A DNA stretch of 64,000 bases from Mucidula mucida (GCA_015501055.1 JADNYV010000029.1:1-64000), one strand, 5' to 3'. Positions 42,831 to 56,044 are shown, counted from the stretch's first letter. Notes: generated by a model from the letters alone, not told the origin. Made by a program: numbers and translations.

Positions 42831-45800
42831 TCGTTAGGAGAACAGGCACGGCAAGCCAGCTGGTCTCGTTACTGGGGAGAGAAGGAAAAAAACGAGGGTT
42901 TCTATAGATGAAATTTTAGATACGTTCGGACGTTGTTCGCCGTGGTCGCTGCATAGAACAATGCATACGCCAGTAGACACAGCTGATATGCATATTACGC
43001 AGAATGTCGAGGTATTCCGGTTAAGTAGTCAGACATTGAAACGCTAGTGACAGGACGAAAATACCAGAGCAGCATGGGAATGTCCACAATGCGACCACGT
43101 GAGAAGTTTCCAACTTGGCATTTTACCGCCATTGTCAAACCGGCGGCTGTTTACCCGCCATTGTTCTGTCCCCGTGACTTTGGTCAAAAAGGCAGGTATT
43201 TCAAAATCTATCAAAGCATTGTCCTCTTCGACTTTCTCACTCATCCGTGGCCACTCATGTCCGACGTGTTGCCTACTCCCGCCTCCGATGATCCTGTTGG
43301 GCCGCAGACACATATAGGGATATCAGACCTCCCAGCTTCTCCTTCCACTTGTCACGATGCTCCTAGTCTGAGCACGCCTTCCTCTAGAGACACTGCTAAT
43401 CACCCGAAGGCGTATACACGCAAAGACATATCCTCCTACATCTTGGATGATTTCACCTCGAGGATATATCTCTCTTTTGAGATGTTTCTACACAAGGTCC
43501 TGAACCTTACCGAAGACTGGCAATCCGAAGCCAACTTCAAGGCCTGTGTAGACAAATTGGAAGCGGATGCTGAGCTCAGAGAAAATCTGGATGCGTACTT
43601 CGCTCAATGCGGTGTCAAGAAGCATACCGAGCAGACACTTTATGCTCCCGCCTCAGCCGTCTTCGACCGGGCGGCCGATGTACTTGACGGTGTCGCGCAG
43701 GGTGACACCGTCTCCGTCGATAAGCAGTGTACCCGCAGCTGTCGGGACAGAACCGGAGTCTGTCCCAATCTCTGTACCACCCCTTACCAACTTTGGAGAA
43801 GGTCCAAAAACAATGACTGTCTTGCCGAGGTAGACAAACGGGGTCCCCCAAATCCTGTTGGATACGACCAGGTGATCGACTGGATCGATTTAAAGGCGGA
43901 TCTAACGCTGCTTGACGTCGGTGTGGGCGCATACACTGTGCTTGAAAAAGGTGCGAACCTTCTGCTTGATATTGATGATATGCTAATACTTTTTCCAGAT
44001 GGCAAGGACCCGCGCGACGAAAAGAACACGAATCAAGTGTTCGCAGAGGCGATCAGAGGTGATGCCTGCATGGCAGCCTCCCAGCTGTCCGATTGCGCAC
44101 GTAAAAGATGCTGCAGCTCTGAGGCTGAGTCGTCGGTGAAAAAGAAACCGAAATTACAGCCACCGTCGAACGCAACGAACTCTGCCCATCAGTACGCTCA
44201 ACCCCAATCTACACAAGCTACCTATGGAAACGACTCATCCGAACGCCTGAAAACGACCCATCAGTGTGAACACGCACTCCAATTCATGAGCGACGGCGCC
44301 GTTCTTAGAAATCATAGTTTCGGCAACCTGATCTGCGACGACCGTCTGCAGCTCATGTACTACGACCATTCGTGTATCGTCATTGCTAAGCCTTTGAACA
44401 TGATAGTTGACCGGCGTATGCTCATGCTCTATTTGGTCTGCCTTCACAAGCTGTCCTTCAGCGACCGTAGCGACTTCCCCATCCTGGTATTCTCCAGACC
44501 CGAAGCCAAAAGTCGATGAGGATCGGTACAACAACTTGTCCGGCCAGGTCTTGCTGCTCGAGGATCACACTGGTGCATTCGAGGTGACGCTGGGACGCAT
44601 TATTGAAAGACAGACCGGGATCATTGGGCGCTGCACCTTGATCGTCAATGCGAGGTGTACCAAATGGCCGGGCATGGATCTCATCGTCAAGATCATCTGG
44701 TCTCCGACTACTAGCCGTACTGCGGAGGCGGAGTTCATGCAGAGTGTCCGGGACGCGGTGTCCCAGACTGGCGCAGACTGGGTTTTGGACCATGTTCCGA
44801 ACATTCTCCATTCCCAAGACTTTCCTCATCTACCTGATCAAGTCGGAGGACGCCTCTCGGCGTTTCTGAAGAATCTTCAAGAGGATCACTGGGCATCCAG
44901 CCCCGACGAATTCAAGTACGAGGACCGCGTTATGCGTGTCAGTGTGAACGAGAAGCTGTACACATTGAGCGAGCTGGATACGGTCAGCAACCATGCGCAA
45001 GTATTTCACGACGTCGTGCAAGGTTCGTGACATTGTTATTATTCTTGGCGTGTGCTCAATCAATATTTATCAACAGTGCATCGATGGCTCTACGACTATC
45101 CTCGTATTCTCCACCGCGACGTTAGCCACGGCAACATAATGTGGCATAGGCGCCGTGGTCGGACTTGCGGGGTCTTGAACGACTTTGACTTATCATCCTA
45201 CACGGCGGCACTTTCGTCGGAACAGCCCACTGGTACACGCCCCTACATGGCCCGCGAGCTTGATCAACGAGAGAATATAGCTACACGCCATCTCTATCGG
45301 CACGACCTTGAATCGTTTTTTTACGTCCTTCTACTGCTCACCGGAGCATGCAAACTCTTGGACGAGCCGGAGGTCGACGAAATCACAAAGAAGAAATGCT
45401 ACTTGCTGGGCGACGGGAAGTCTCCCTACAATGAGTGGTTTTACCTGGACGAAGCTTCGGTCCTTGGGAAAAAAGACGCGTTGGTTAGATCCCGATTCGA
45501 TCCATACACGCACCCGACCTTCCAGGATTTGAGCAATCAGATTGGGGACGCTAGAATATTTCTACTTGAAGGCGTTGTTGCACAGAATTGCAATAATGCT
45601 CGTCTCGTCCGAGCCCAGCTACAACGCCGCCGAGGCCCATTTGCCCAGATTGATCCCTTCTCTGCTGCGACGGATGATTACGACGACGAAACCTTGGGTG
45701 GATACTGGACGTATAACAATTTTCTCGACTGTATTGGTGCTGGTTTACCGTTCGAGCGGATGTATCCTGTACCGTGCGCTTTGAGTTAGTACTGACTTAG

Positions 45801-46305
45801 GCCAGGAGGTTCTAGATAGTACTAAAGCGCACCTCTCGATGTCACGATGTAATGTATAGAATGTATTGATATATTTTCCAGTGATTTCTCAACGCGGGAG
45901 GAGACTGGGAGCAACAACTGGTGAAGCTACCAGTTCACGTACTTTCAAGCACGAGCCATCTAGTCAAAGGGCTCTAAGTACGCAAAACTTGCGGACGCCA
46001 CATATCGTCAGGGGCTGTCCCATTGCCACAAGCTCCGAAACCTGTAACGTGGTTTGCGGCAAAAAGCGTTTATACGCTCTGTCCACTTCGCTTCCTGTTT
46101 TCCGTAATCATGATGTTCCAGCGTCCAAGGACATTAGTGACGTTAAACAGATATTAGATGTACGCCCGGTTTTTTGATACTTATCATGATGATGATTTTA
46201 ATCTTGAAGGGAGCTTGTACCCAGGCGCCCTTCTGGATACAAGCTATAGGGAGGGGCGACTCAGAAGTTGCGCATTTTTCTCAACACCCTCAGTACTGAT
46301 AAGAT
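42480..46305. repeat. Tandem segmental duplication, unit A
   Basis: It contains the 5' part of a wax-synthase-like gene (minus), a FunK1 gene (plus) and its 3' flank. Unit B follows directly. Matching stretches include 42650-42800 with 46490-46640 and 45890-46010 with 50070-50190. Edges are approximate. Confidence 0.75.
43257..45789 (+). pseudogene. FunK1-type kinase (locus 3), one frameshift region
   Basis: It starts MSDVLPTPASDD at 43257. From about 43300 to 44480 it is nearly identical to locus 2 (18200-19380). Near 44480-44505 two single-base losses relative to locus 2 break the frame: one frame ends at 44519 while the other continues with 'KVDEDRYNNLSGQVLLLED'. Exon 1 ends near 45023 ('FHDVVQ') and the intron ends near 45076. 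Exon 2 reads 'VHRWLYDYPRILHRDVSHGNIMW', DFDLSSY and 'YRHDLESFFYVLLLLTG', ending MYPVPCALS at 45789. This second half resembles locus 4 more than locus 2. All kinase residues are present, so the break may be recent or a base error. Confidence 0.85.
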
Positions 46306-46309
46306 GCCG

Positions 46310-46700
46310 AGGATAGAGCATGTCTGCGCGCGACCGGAAACTCCGTATTTACCAACTCGAACATAGTGACGGGGCCCAAGAGCCCATCCAATCATATGCA
46401 TTGAAGACTGGCATCCCACCATGGACTGGTATAGAAGAGTAGTCTGAATGACTTGAAGAATTAATGCAGATAGATCATCCCCTTTAATTTACTCGCGCCA
46501 GGGTATGGTAAATCTAAGCGCGTAGCGATGTGGAAGACACACAAGAGGCAGAACGGTAGGAGTGCTAGTCGAATAAAATGCGTCCTTGCATCGTAACAAG
46601 CGTGGAGCACTTGAAATACGCCAACAGTACAGGTAAGAGCAAAGTTAAGTAGGCCTTGCCGTTAGGGTGCTCGAGGTGCACAGGCGCGGCAAGACAGCTG
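46310..46700 (-). pseudogene. Wax-synthase-like N-terminal remnant in unit B
   Basis: The nucleotide sequence matches 42490-42860 in unit A, including the stretches around 46330-46440 and 46490-46640. Reading frames are broken. Only the 5' part of the gene is present, so this is a relic made by the duplication. Confidence 0.6.
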
Positions 46701-47298
46701 GAATCGTTGCTATAGAGAGAAGGGATTAATAAGAGGGTTTATATAGATGAAAATTTAGATACCAGGTCGATGTTTGTGGTGGTCGCTGCATAAACAGTAA
46801 ACACAGTCAATCTTGAACAGGGTTCAAAATGTGATCAACTGTTTGAGGCCAAGTTCACAAGTGTGCCGCAGTCGGGTAGTCTGGGATTCAAACGTTGTTG
46901 TATTGTGCTTTGGAAAGGAGAAAAGATACAGCTCATGCATCGAGCTCCGAGAATAGGCGCGCACCGCCAAAACGTGCGCCAGGGTAGCCATGGTGTAGGG
47001 GATCTGCCAAATACGACCTATATGGGACTCTTTGGTTCGAAGAAGACGAAGAATGGCATCCCAGCGAATGTCGCTTCAAAGACATACAAGATAGGGGTGT
47101 GGGAATGTCCACATGCGACCACGTGCGAGATTCCCAACTTGGCAATTTACCGCCATTGTCAACCCGCTGCGTCCACCTCTGCGCCATTGTTCCATTGTTC
47201 CCTCTGCGCGCGTCCGTGACTGGCCTATAAAAGCAGAAATTTCAAAATGTATCAAGCCATTCTCATCTTCGACTTTCTCACTCGTCAGTGGCCACTCA

Positions 47299-49911
47299 TG
47301 CCTTCCGACGCGTCGCCTACTCCCGTCTCCGATGATGCCGTTGGGTCACAGACATCTGCAGGGATACCCAACCGCCGACACACCTGTGAATGCTCGCACT
47401 GCTCCCCGCCTGGCCGAGTTGCTGGCACACCCGCCGCCAAAGGCACCAGTCAGCAGGACGCGTATACACGCGACCACATTTCCCCCTACATCCTGGAAGA
47501 TTTCAACACCTCCAGAATATATCTTCTTTTGAGATGTTCCTCCACAAGGTTATGAATCTTCCCGATGACTGGCAATCCGACGCCCATTTCATGCGATGTC
47601 TAACGCATTGGAAGCGGATACCGAGCTCAGAGAAAAGATGGACGTGTACTTCGTTCAATGTGATGTCAAGAATCACAAAGAGCAGACACTCTACGTTCCC
47701 GCATCAGCCGTGTTCAATCGGGCGACCGATGTACTTGCGAAGCTTGACGGTATCCCGCAGGATGACACTGTCTACGTCTACCGACAGGATAGGCGGCGCA
47801 TCCACGGCTCGCTGGACAGAGCTGATATCTGTCCTGATCTCTGTACTACCCTTTATCGACTATGGAGAACTTCCAAGAACAACAATCATCTTGACGAGGT
47901 GGAGGCCGAGGCCCCCAATCCTGTTGGCTACGGCCAGTTGATTGAATGGACGGATTGTAAGGCGGTCCGGAGGCTGATTGACGGGGGTGTAGGCGCGTAT
48001 GCTGTACTTGATAAAGGTGCGAACTCCCTGCGTGATATTGATAGGATGTTAATACTTTTTCTAGATCGCCAGGACCCGCGCGACAAAATGAACATGCAAC
48101 ACGCGCTCAGAGAGGCGATCAGAAGCGATGCTCTCACAGTGGCCTCCCGGTTGTCCGATGGCGCGCGTAAAAGGCCTTCCAACTCTCAGGCCGAGTCGTC
48201 GGCGAAAAAGAAACTCAAATCACAGCCGTCGAATGCAGCGAGCTCTGCTCATGAGTACGCTCAGCCCCGTTCTACTCAAGTCACCTATGGCGACGATTCC
48301 GCCGAACGCCTGGCAACGTCCTATCAGTGCGCTGACTACGCGCTCCAATTCATGAACGACGGCGGTCTCAGAAATCATAGTTTCGGTAACCTGATATGCG
48401 ATGACCTTCTGCAGCTCATGTACTACGACCATTCTTGTATCGCCGTTGCCAAGCCTCTGAACATGAGGCTGACCGGCGCATGTTCATGTTTTATCTGGTA
48501 TGCCTCCACAAGCTATCCCTCAGCGATCGTAGCGGCCTCCCTCCTACTGGTATCCTCCAGAACCCGAAGCCGTACCTGGAGAATTACAGCGACTACGCTA
48601 AAGTCAATGAGGATTGGTACAACATTTTGTCTGGCCAGGTCCTATTGCTTCAGGACCAGACTGGTCCATTCGAGGTGACGCTGGGACGCGTTATTGACCG
48701 ACAGACCGGGATCATTGGGCGCTGCACATTCATCGTCAATGCGACGTGTACCATGAGGTGGCCCGGCATAGAGCTCATCGTTAAAATCACCTGGTCTCCG
48801 ACTAGTCGTACTTCGGAGGCGGAGTTCATGCAGAGTGTTCAGGAGGTGGCAGCTCACAGTGGTGCAGATTGGGTTCTAGACCACGTTCCGAACATTCTCC
48901 ATTCCCAAGATTTCCCTCATTTGCCTGATCAAGTCGGAGGACGCCTCTCGGCATTTCTGAACAGTCTTCACGAGGACGATTGGGCATCCAGCCCCGGCGA
49001 GTTCAAGTACGAGGACCGCGTTATGCGTGTCAGTGTCCATGAAAAGCTATACAAGCTGAGCGAGCTGGATACGGTCAGCAACCATGCGCAAGTATTTCAC
49101 GACGTCGTGCAAGGTTCGTGACATTTATATCATTCGTGGCGTGTGCTCAATCATTATTCTCAACAGTTCATCGCTGGCTCTATGATTTCCCTCGTATTCT
49201 CCACCGCGACATTAGCCACAGCAACATAATGTGGCATAGGCGCCGTGGTCGGATTTGTGGAGTCTTGAACGACTTTGACTTATCATCCTTCCGCGACAAC
49301 ACGACCCTTCGTCGAAGCAGCGCACTGGCACGCGCCCCTACATGGCCCGGGAGCTTCATCAACAAGAGGAGAAATCTATACGCCATCTCTATCGGCACGA
49401 CCTTGAATCCCTTTTTTACGTGCTTCTACTGCTCACCGGAGCATATGTTCTTCTGGATAAACCGGAAGTGGACAGTATCACAAAGGAGAAATGTTACTTG
49501 GTGGGCGACAAGAACTCTCCCTACAAGGAATGGTCTTGCCTGCCCGAAGATAAACTTCGTTCGCAGAAAGATGCCATGGTCAGATCCCGATTCAAGCCAT
49601 ACACGCACCCGTCGTTCCAGGAGCTGGGCCGTCGGACTATACACGCTAGACTATCTCTATCTCAGGGCAGTCTTGCACAGCAGACCAATGAGACTCATCT
49701 AGCCCAAGTCCAAGAACAAGCCGACCAACAACTCTGGGGGGACCCATTCGCCACGATGGTTCCCTCTGCCCCGATAGTTTCGTCTGCTCCGACGAACAAT
49801 TACGACGACGAAACCTTGGGCGGACATTGGACGTATGACAATCTTCTCTACAGCATTGGTGCTGGATTACCCTTCGAGCGAATGTATCCTGTACCATGCG
49901 CTTTGAGTTAG
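47299..49911 (+). pseudogene. FunK1-type kinase (locus 4), several frameshifts
   Basis: It starts MPSDASPTPVSDD at 47299. Single-base losses relative to locus 2 lie near 47525, 47600 and 48473, and the frame also changes near 49310. The pieces together cover the whole family length: 'ELREKMDVYFVQCDVKNHKEQTLYVPASAVFNRATDVL', 'ELIVKITWSPTSRTSEAEF', 'GADWVLDHVPNILHSQDF', an intron near 49115-49167, 'DISHSNIMWHRRRGRICGVLNDFDLSSF', 'YRHDLESLFYVLLLLTG' and the ending MYPVPCALS. At least four frame changes mean it cannot make a full kinase. It is the most decayed of the three long copies. Confidence 0.88.
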
Positions 49912-50530
49912 TGTTTCCTTAGACGATGAACTTCCAGATAGTCCTGAAACGCACCTCTCTTCATATGCTTTTTGTATTGTATTGTACCTCGATGTCATGA
50001 TTTTATGTATAGACTGTATACTCTTTGTAGAAACTTAGATAAACACAGCGATACTTTCGATGATTTTCCACACCGCGGGAAAAGACTGGGAGCAAGAACT
50101 GGTGAAGCGAACGGTTCTCGTACTTCTAAGCACGAGTCATCTAGTCAAAGGGCTTCAAGCAAGCAAAACTTGCGGACGCCACACATTGTAAGGAGCCACC
50201 CCATTGAGCTCCGAGTCCTGCACAGTGCCCGTGATTTACGCCAGAGCAGCGAGCAAAGGCTCTGCCCGCCTTGATTCCTGTTTTCCGTACTAATTATGCT
50301 GTTCCAGCATCCAAGGACACTACCGTAGTGACATTAAACGGACATTAGTAGACGTATGTCCGGTTCTTCGATACGTTCGAGGACTCTAATGATGAATGGA
50401 ACTCGTACCCAGGCGCCCTTCCTGGTACGAATTGTACTACTTTTTCTTGTCGTTTACCGTTGTATTGCCTAGTCCTAGTGGCGACTCAGAAAATGCGCAG
50501 TTTCCTCAACACCCTGGAGGATCATCCCAG

Positions 50531-51011
50531 CTCCTGAGCAGGTGCATCGTTCACCTTGCGCATTGGAGGTACAAGATTCCTGTTGATGCGACAAAGAGCA
50601 TCCTGGAGCAAGAAAGCCTATTCCGACGATTGTCTGTCTCCCGTCAGGGAAAACTGAATCGCTCATTCATTCGACATCCAACATCGTGGTCAGCATGCAA
50701 ACATAAATATATTAAGCACGACGGGTATGCTGGAGATACAGGTTTGAATATGGCTACAAGGGAAGGCAATCACAGCCAAAGCAACAAAGACAAGAAGACG
50801 AAAACGAAGGGGGGTGAATAATCTACTGTACATACATATGAAGGGTCTAAATTGACCGCGTGGGTGTATATGTTCGCAGGTGTTTTTTAGGCTGTGCTTT
50901 GATTCGTGCGGCCAAGGGTTCCTCAAACCTTGGTATCAGCGGATCGCTGGCTTTCCCAGTCCAAATTTCCTTTCACTGCTTCTTGCATCTCGTGTGTCTC
51001 GACCGTAACAA
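50531..51011. other. Intergenic between unit B and DUF6534 copy 3
   Basis: No gene supported. Confidence 0.4.
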
Positions 51012-52395
51012 CTACTCCTTGAGATGCCTGTGTACGGAAACCGGGCTGCGAGAAACCGTTAGACGACGCGCTCTGATGCAAACGAAGAGACTCACAGCTC
51101 CTCCAGAGGAGTAGAGTTGGGGATCGGTCTTGCCGTTGCTAAGCTCCTTACGAATCTGAGACCGGGAGTTCAACGACGACAGAACCGTGTTTGCATATAA
51201 CTTGGGCAAAATGAAGGTGAAGACTGTTTTAGAGCGATTAGAAGATCGCCAGCACATGGAAGCGTAAGAACTTGCCAATATGATAAGGAGTGGTCTGCGT
51301 TTTAATCAGTAACGCGTCGGGAACCCATAAACAGACACTTACCACTGTGAAGTACATGATGACATCCACAACGGCTGTAACTGCGGTCAGAAGGCCATTC
51401 TGGACCGTCACTGGTGGAGAGCGAATGAGTCGAGGACTACAGATATGCACGAAAGGAGACGTACTGCGAATGATCTTGTCAAGGACTTTGTCGCTGGACT
51501 GGAAGCGGCCCTTGTGCTTTCGCAAGTAGTAGGTAAGCGCCAGCGCGATTATGATGTCCGAAACAGCGGCAGGCAGAAGCCAGAAGATCACAACAACTTT
51601 GGCGCCAGCGAGAGCTTCGAAGGTGACCAAAGTAGCTGCAGCGTGCGTGCCAGCAATTCCACCGCCTGATTGAGGTTTAGCAGGTGGCGCAGGGAAGCGG
51701 AACATACAAGGACTCACCAAGGGCCATGAGGGAGCAACCCATGATTATACCGCTGACCCAATAGGTGCCAGAGATGACGTGAATTCTCCATGCGTAGTAG
51801 GCTTGTACCATAGGACCGATGAGACCTTCGAGTATGGGGTCCGTGGCCAATGCTAAACGATCAAGTCAGGAAAGATTGTACTACGAAAGCGAACGACATA
51901 CCCCAGTGAAGCTCAGTGTATGGGATGATGTCACCCCAGTTGTTGATCAGGAGGTCGTACATCCTGTCATCGGCTGATAAGCATAATCATTTCCCAAAGA
52001 TGATAGAGCACTAACCACCACAGGAGGAAAAACGAGCTCAGGAAATCAACCAGAAAGACCGAGCTGACGTATAACTTCAGCCATTTGGAATCCCTATCGG
52101 ACGTGTCAGAGAAAGTACACGAACAACCCTCGACGCGTCCGCTTACTCAGGGTAGTTGTTGTAGTAGTTCCAAGTCTGAAGAGCATGAGTTAGCGCCTGT
52201 TCGTACACACGAGTGAGCGAACATTACCTGACTAACAATAATTCCCATGAGAACTAATGAAATGAAGATGCCTAGGAATACCGAGTCAACCGACTGAACG
52301 GACGCGTAAACCAAACACGACTTACCGACTAAGAGCACCCCAAAAGGCTGAGGTAGGCCGATTATTTGGGGTACAGCAGCGGCGGGAGCGGACAT
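51012..52395 (-). CDS. DUF6534 seven-helix membrane protein (copy 3), intact
   Basis: It starts MSAPAAAVPQIIGLPQPFGVLLV at 52395 and is built from several short exons. Successive pieces are 'IFISLVLMGIIVSQ', 'TWNYYNNYPE', 'DSKWLKLYVSSVFLVDFLSSFF', 'LHWALATDPILEGLIGPMVQAYYAWRIHVISG', 'VVIFWLLPAAVSDIIIALALTYYLRKHKGRFQSSDKVLDKIIRSTVQNGLLTAVTAVVDVIMYFTV' and 'LPKLYANTVLSSLNSRSQIRK'. This is the complete DUF6534 pattern, predicted seven helices, function unknown. One intron (51224-51275) has a GC donor: H-I then V-F-T-F-I-L-P-K join only if GCAAGT is used. It is distant in sequence from the two copies at 21-31 kb. Confidence 0.88.
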
Positions 52396-53612
52396 GGTTT
52401 ATGGAGGAGTCGAGAGGCAGGTGGCTAGGCTTGACGACGAAAACATACTATCGATCCGCGAGTATTAAAACGACTGTCAACCCGGCCACATATGGTATTC
52501 CAAAGTAGATGTCCAAATTAGGACGATAGGTTGTATCGTGTCAAGAGGGATGACCCTGGGGAGGAGCATTTGACAGATCATGGTGCTTTTATAAACGCGA
52601 GTTTCCAGTCACCGCTTTCCCCTGTGCTTCCAGGCTTCGCATGCCGGAAAGTGCAGCACGATCAGAAATTCGTAGATATTACTGTGAGTACTTCGAAGAA
52701 TTGCAAGTTTGCGTAGAAACCAGGAGACGGAGGTACCGGTTTGGCTGTTAAACCGCCTTGTTCCCAAAAGAGGCAGTCCGTTTGTCGGCAATGTTTTGGT
52801 ATGTTATGCACGGACCCTTCTGGTTTTCTCTTCCATGTATCCTTGCAGGTTTGCCTCGTCTTATGAATATTCATCTCTTTTCCGTTCTAGGTCCTGGAAG
52901 GGTTTCGGAAAAAGGGTGTCAGTGTTACACTGAGAATGTCCCCGATGTTTTCGAGCGTCTAAAACCGATGACATGTCACCCTCTTCGCTTCTCGTCACAG
53001 AGAGAACACATGGCTCTGGACTTACTTAACGCCTTACCGCAGTCCTACCTATCTTCTGGTCCCTAGTTTCCCAGAGTGTCAGAAAATCGCCTGATTTTTG
53101 CGACAGGTCGCGAACGTTAACGCTGAACCCTACGACTTCATGCTCTTTCATTTACCGTATCCTTCTGGTCCCGAAGCACCGCCAGTGTAAGAACGAAGGG
53201 TCGCAAAATAGAGCAGTTCTTGATCCTTAACCAGACATTGCTTTGTGGTTATCCAACATATCAGTCACCGGCTCTGTGTGTCCTTGTTCTCACCGCGAAT
53301 ATCTTCTCAAATTACGGCGAGCCCTGGATTTAGTGGAGTTGGATTCAGTAATCGCCACACCCCATCGGCCTTGTGACCCATCCAGAAGGAGACTTCGTTG
53401 TTTCTGTATTCGGGCGTAAGTTCAAGGACCACACTTTGCGATAACACTTTTCCTGATGACCCTTGATAGACAAGATCCCAGAATGTACATCCTTGTACTT
53501 CTCAGGCTGGCCGACAATAAGCTCGACAATACAAAAAGCCGCCAACCATATTCTGTCTTCCAGCATCCTTGGCTTCTACAACCTCTCTCTACACGCATAT
53601 CTTCAATCCCCA
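52396..53612. other. Intergenic between divergent genes
   Basis: About 1.2 kb between the DUF6534 gene (minus) and the GMC oxidoreductase (plus). Several open frames of 60-110 codons have no family signature. Confidence 0.45.
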
Positions 53613-56044
53613 ATGGCATCTTCAGACGCGTTCGATTACCTCGTCGTCGGCGGTGGCTCTGCTGGCATGGTCGTGGCTACTCGGCTTGCCGAAAGCCCAA
53701 ATGCGACCGTGTGCATCATCGAAGCTGGAGAGGATCTGATTTCGCAACCCAACTTCTTGATTCCTGGTATGTCGGCCCACGCGCACCCAACAGTTAAGCG
53801 CTGATGCGCGCTACCCCAGGTCTCTCTGCTGCTGGTTTGAGGGGACCAAGTGACACTGATTGGAAGTTCCATACGACGCCCCAAGAAAATGCGAAAGGAC
53901 GGTCGATCTGGCTCCCTAGGTTAGTCGTAATCTTGAGTTGCACGTTCAATTTGTTTATTGAATGTGTGTATTACAGAGGTAAAGTCCTTGGTGGATGCGG
54001 CACGGTATGTGTTATCGTCTACTTGTCTATAACGTGATTTACCGAACATTGCTCCAGACAAACATCGTCGCGCTGGGCAAGTAAGTCGACTTCTTATGGA
54101 TTCCGATCCCTTGCCTGACCATAATCTTTCAAGAGGACACGCTGCAGAATATGACAGTGAGTTGAAGCATTTTTATATTTGGTTCATGCTCATTGTATCT
54201 CAGCTTGGGAGACTTTGGGAGCTACGGGTTGGAACTACAAGACTCTCGCGCCGTACTTCAAGAAGGTGTGTTTGATCAATCAGTCCAGTTACCAACCTCT
54301 CATGCGACTGCTCTCCAGAGCGAGCATTTCGTCATCTCTGAAGAGGAGGCCGCCCAAACAGGCATGCATTTCGATCCAGAACTGCACGGCTCAAGTGGCC
54401 CTATCTACCGTACGCTTCCCAAATGGACGAGCAATGCCACAAAGCCCGTATCCGACGCTATGACGTCTCTTGGGATAGCTCCTAGCGCCGAATCCGTGAG
54501 TCTGTTCTCAGTGTGATCTGAATAGAATCTAACTGTTTAGTAGTACAATGGCAACCCACTCGGACACTACCCCTTGCAGCTCTCTGTGCACCCAGAACTT
54601 GTCATTCGCAGTTCCTCCGCCAACGTGAGGCACTCTCTCAATGTTAATGAGTTCCTAATGGCTAACTGCGATCTCCAGTCCTATTACGCGCCGAACAAGG
54701 GCAAGGACAATTTGAATCTGTTGACTGGTGCGGAGGCAACCCGTATTCTGTTTGACCGCGACGAAGCTGGAGAACTGGTGGCGACCGGTGTCGAATACTC
54801 AAAGGATGGCGAATTGAAGATCATTTCAGCGAAAAAGGAGGTCATCGTCTCGACTGGTATGTTTCTTGATCTGCCCCCATGAACTCGTCTGATGAATTTT
54901 GGCAGGTTCTTACAAAACACCCCAACTTCTCGAACTCTCCGGTATCGGCGATAAGAAAGTTCTCGAGGCCCACAATATTCCTGTTCTCGTCGACCTTCCA
55001 GGCATTGGTAATAACCTCCAGGATCACTACACTTCGTCATTTGTCGTCGAGGTTGACCCCAAATACGAGTCTCTCGACTCCATGCTCGATCCTGCCCAAG
55101 CCGGTCTCGAGTTCATGTTATAGTACGGGTTCCATATTTCCATGCTTTCCCTGTCTCATCCCTCTACAGCCAGGAAAAGAAGCAGGGGAAACTCACCACC
55201 AACGGTGCTGCCCAATATGCCTTTATCAGTAACCACAGCTTTATGCCCGAGGAAGTCTCGCAGAAGATATACGCGGAGGCCGACGAGCTCGTCAAAGATT
55301 CGACTAACCCGACTTTGAAGACGCAAGCTTCGTGGCTCAAATCTGCCAAGATTCCCGATCTCGAGTAAGTGCTCGGCATCATCTTCCTAGACCTTGTACT
55401 AACTTGTGTAGGTTCGCTCAATTCGTTGGATTCCTTCCCATCGGCGACTCCATGCCTACGCCCGGAAAAAACTATACTTCCTTCCTCCTCGCCATTACCC
55501 ACCCGTACTCCCGCGGGTCCGTTCACATTAACACTTCCGACCCTCTTAGTCTCCCTTCCCTGGACCCGCACTTGTTCGAACACGACGTCGATGTCGAGAT
55601 CCTTGTGGAAGGCCTTAAATTCGCTCGTAAGGTCGTCAGCACCGATGCGCTCAAGGACGTCGTCAGGGAGGAAATTATTCCTGGTCCTGATGTCCAGTCG
55701 GACGAGCAGTTGAAGGAGTTCGTGAGGAGCACTGGGCAGACGGTGTACCACCCCATCGGCACGGCGTCGATGCTGCCCAGGGAGGACGGCGGAGTTGTTG
55801 GACCCGATGTCAAGGTTTATGGAACGAAGAACTTGCGGGTGGTACGTGAATGCGCTGTCACGATATTTCACTGCTCACTTTACTACGTAGGTGGACGCAT
55901 CGATTATACCCCTTCACATTTCGGCGCACCCTCACGCTACAGTCTACGCCGTCGCGGAGAAGGTTTGTCCTATTGAAGTTTCTTTGAAGGCCGAATGCTG
56001 ACTTGATCTTCTAGGCTGCAGATATCATTAAAGCTGCTGCTTGA
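53613..56044 (+). CDS. GMC-family FAD oxidoreductase
   Basis: It starts MASSDAFDYLVVGGGSAGMVVATRLAE at 53613, so the Rossmann GxGxxG motif is at residues about 12-17, with 'CIIEAGED' following. There are many small exons. The first GMC signature region reads 'GKVLGGCGTTNIVALGKGHAAEYD'. Later blocks are 'VIVSTGSYKTPQLLELSGIG', 'DLPGIGNNLQDHY', 'TVYHPIGTASMLPREDGGVV' and 'VVDASIIPLHISAHPHATVYAVAEKAADIIKAAA', ending at 56044. Catalytic His residues are present in both C-terminal motifs. There is no signal peptide, so it is probably intracellular. Relatives include aryl-alcohol, glucose and methanol oxidases and choline dehydrogenase; the substrate cannot be decided. Confidence 0.9.

Larger units (their letters stand above)
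46306..50530. repeat. Tandem segmental duplication, unit B
   Basis: Diverged copy of unit A in the same orientation: wax-synthase remnant, FunK1 copy and 3' flank. The shared end is a stretch with 'GTACCCAGGCGCCCTTC' and 'GGCGACTCAGAA' seen at 46217-46270 and 50405-50490. Confidence 0.75.
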
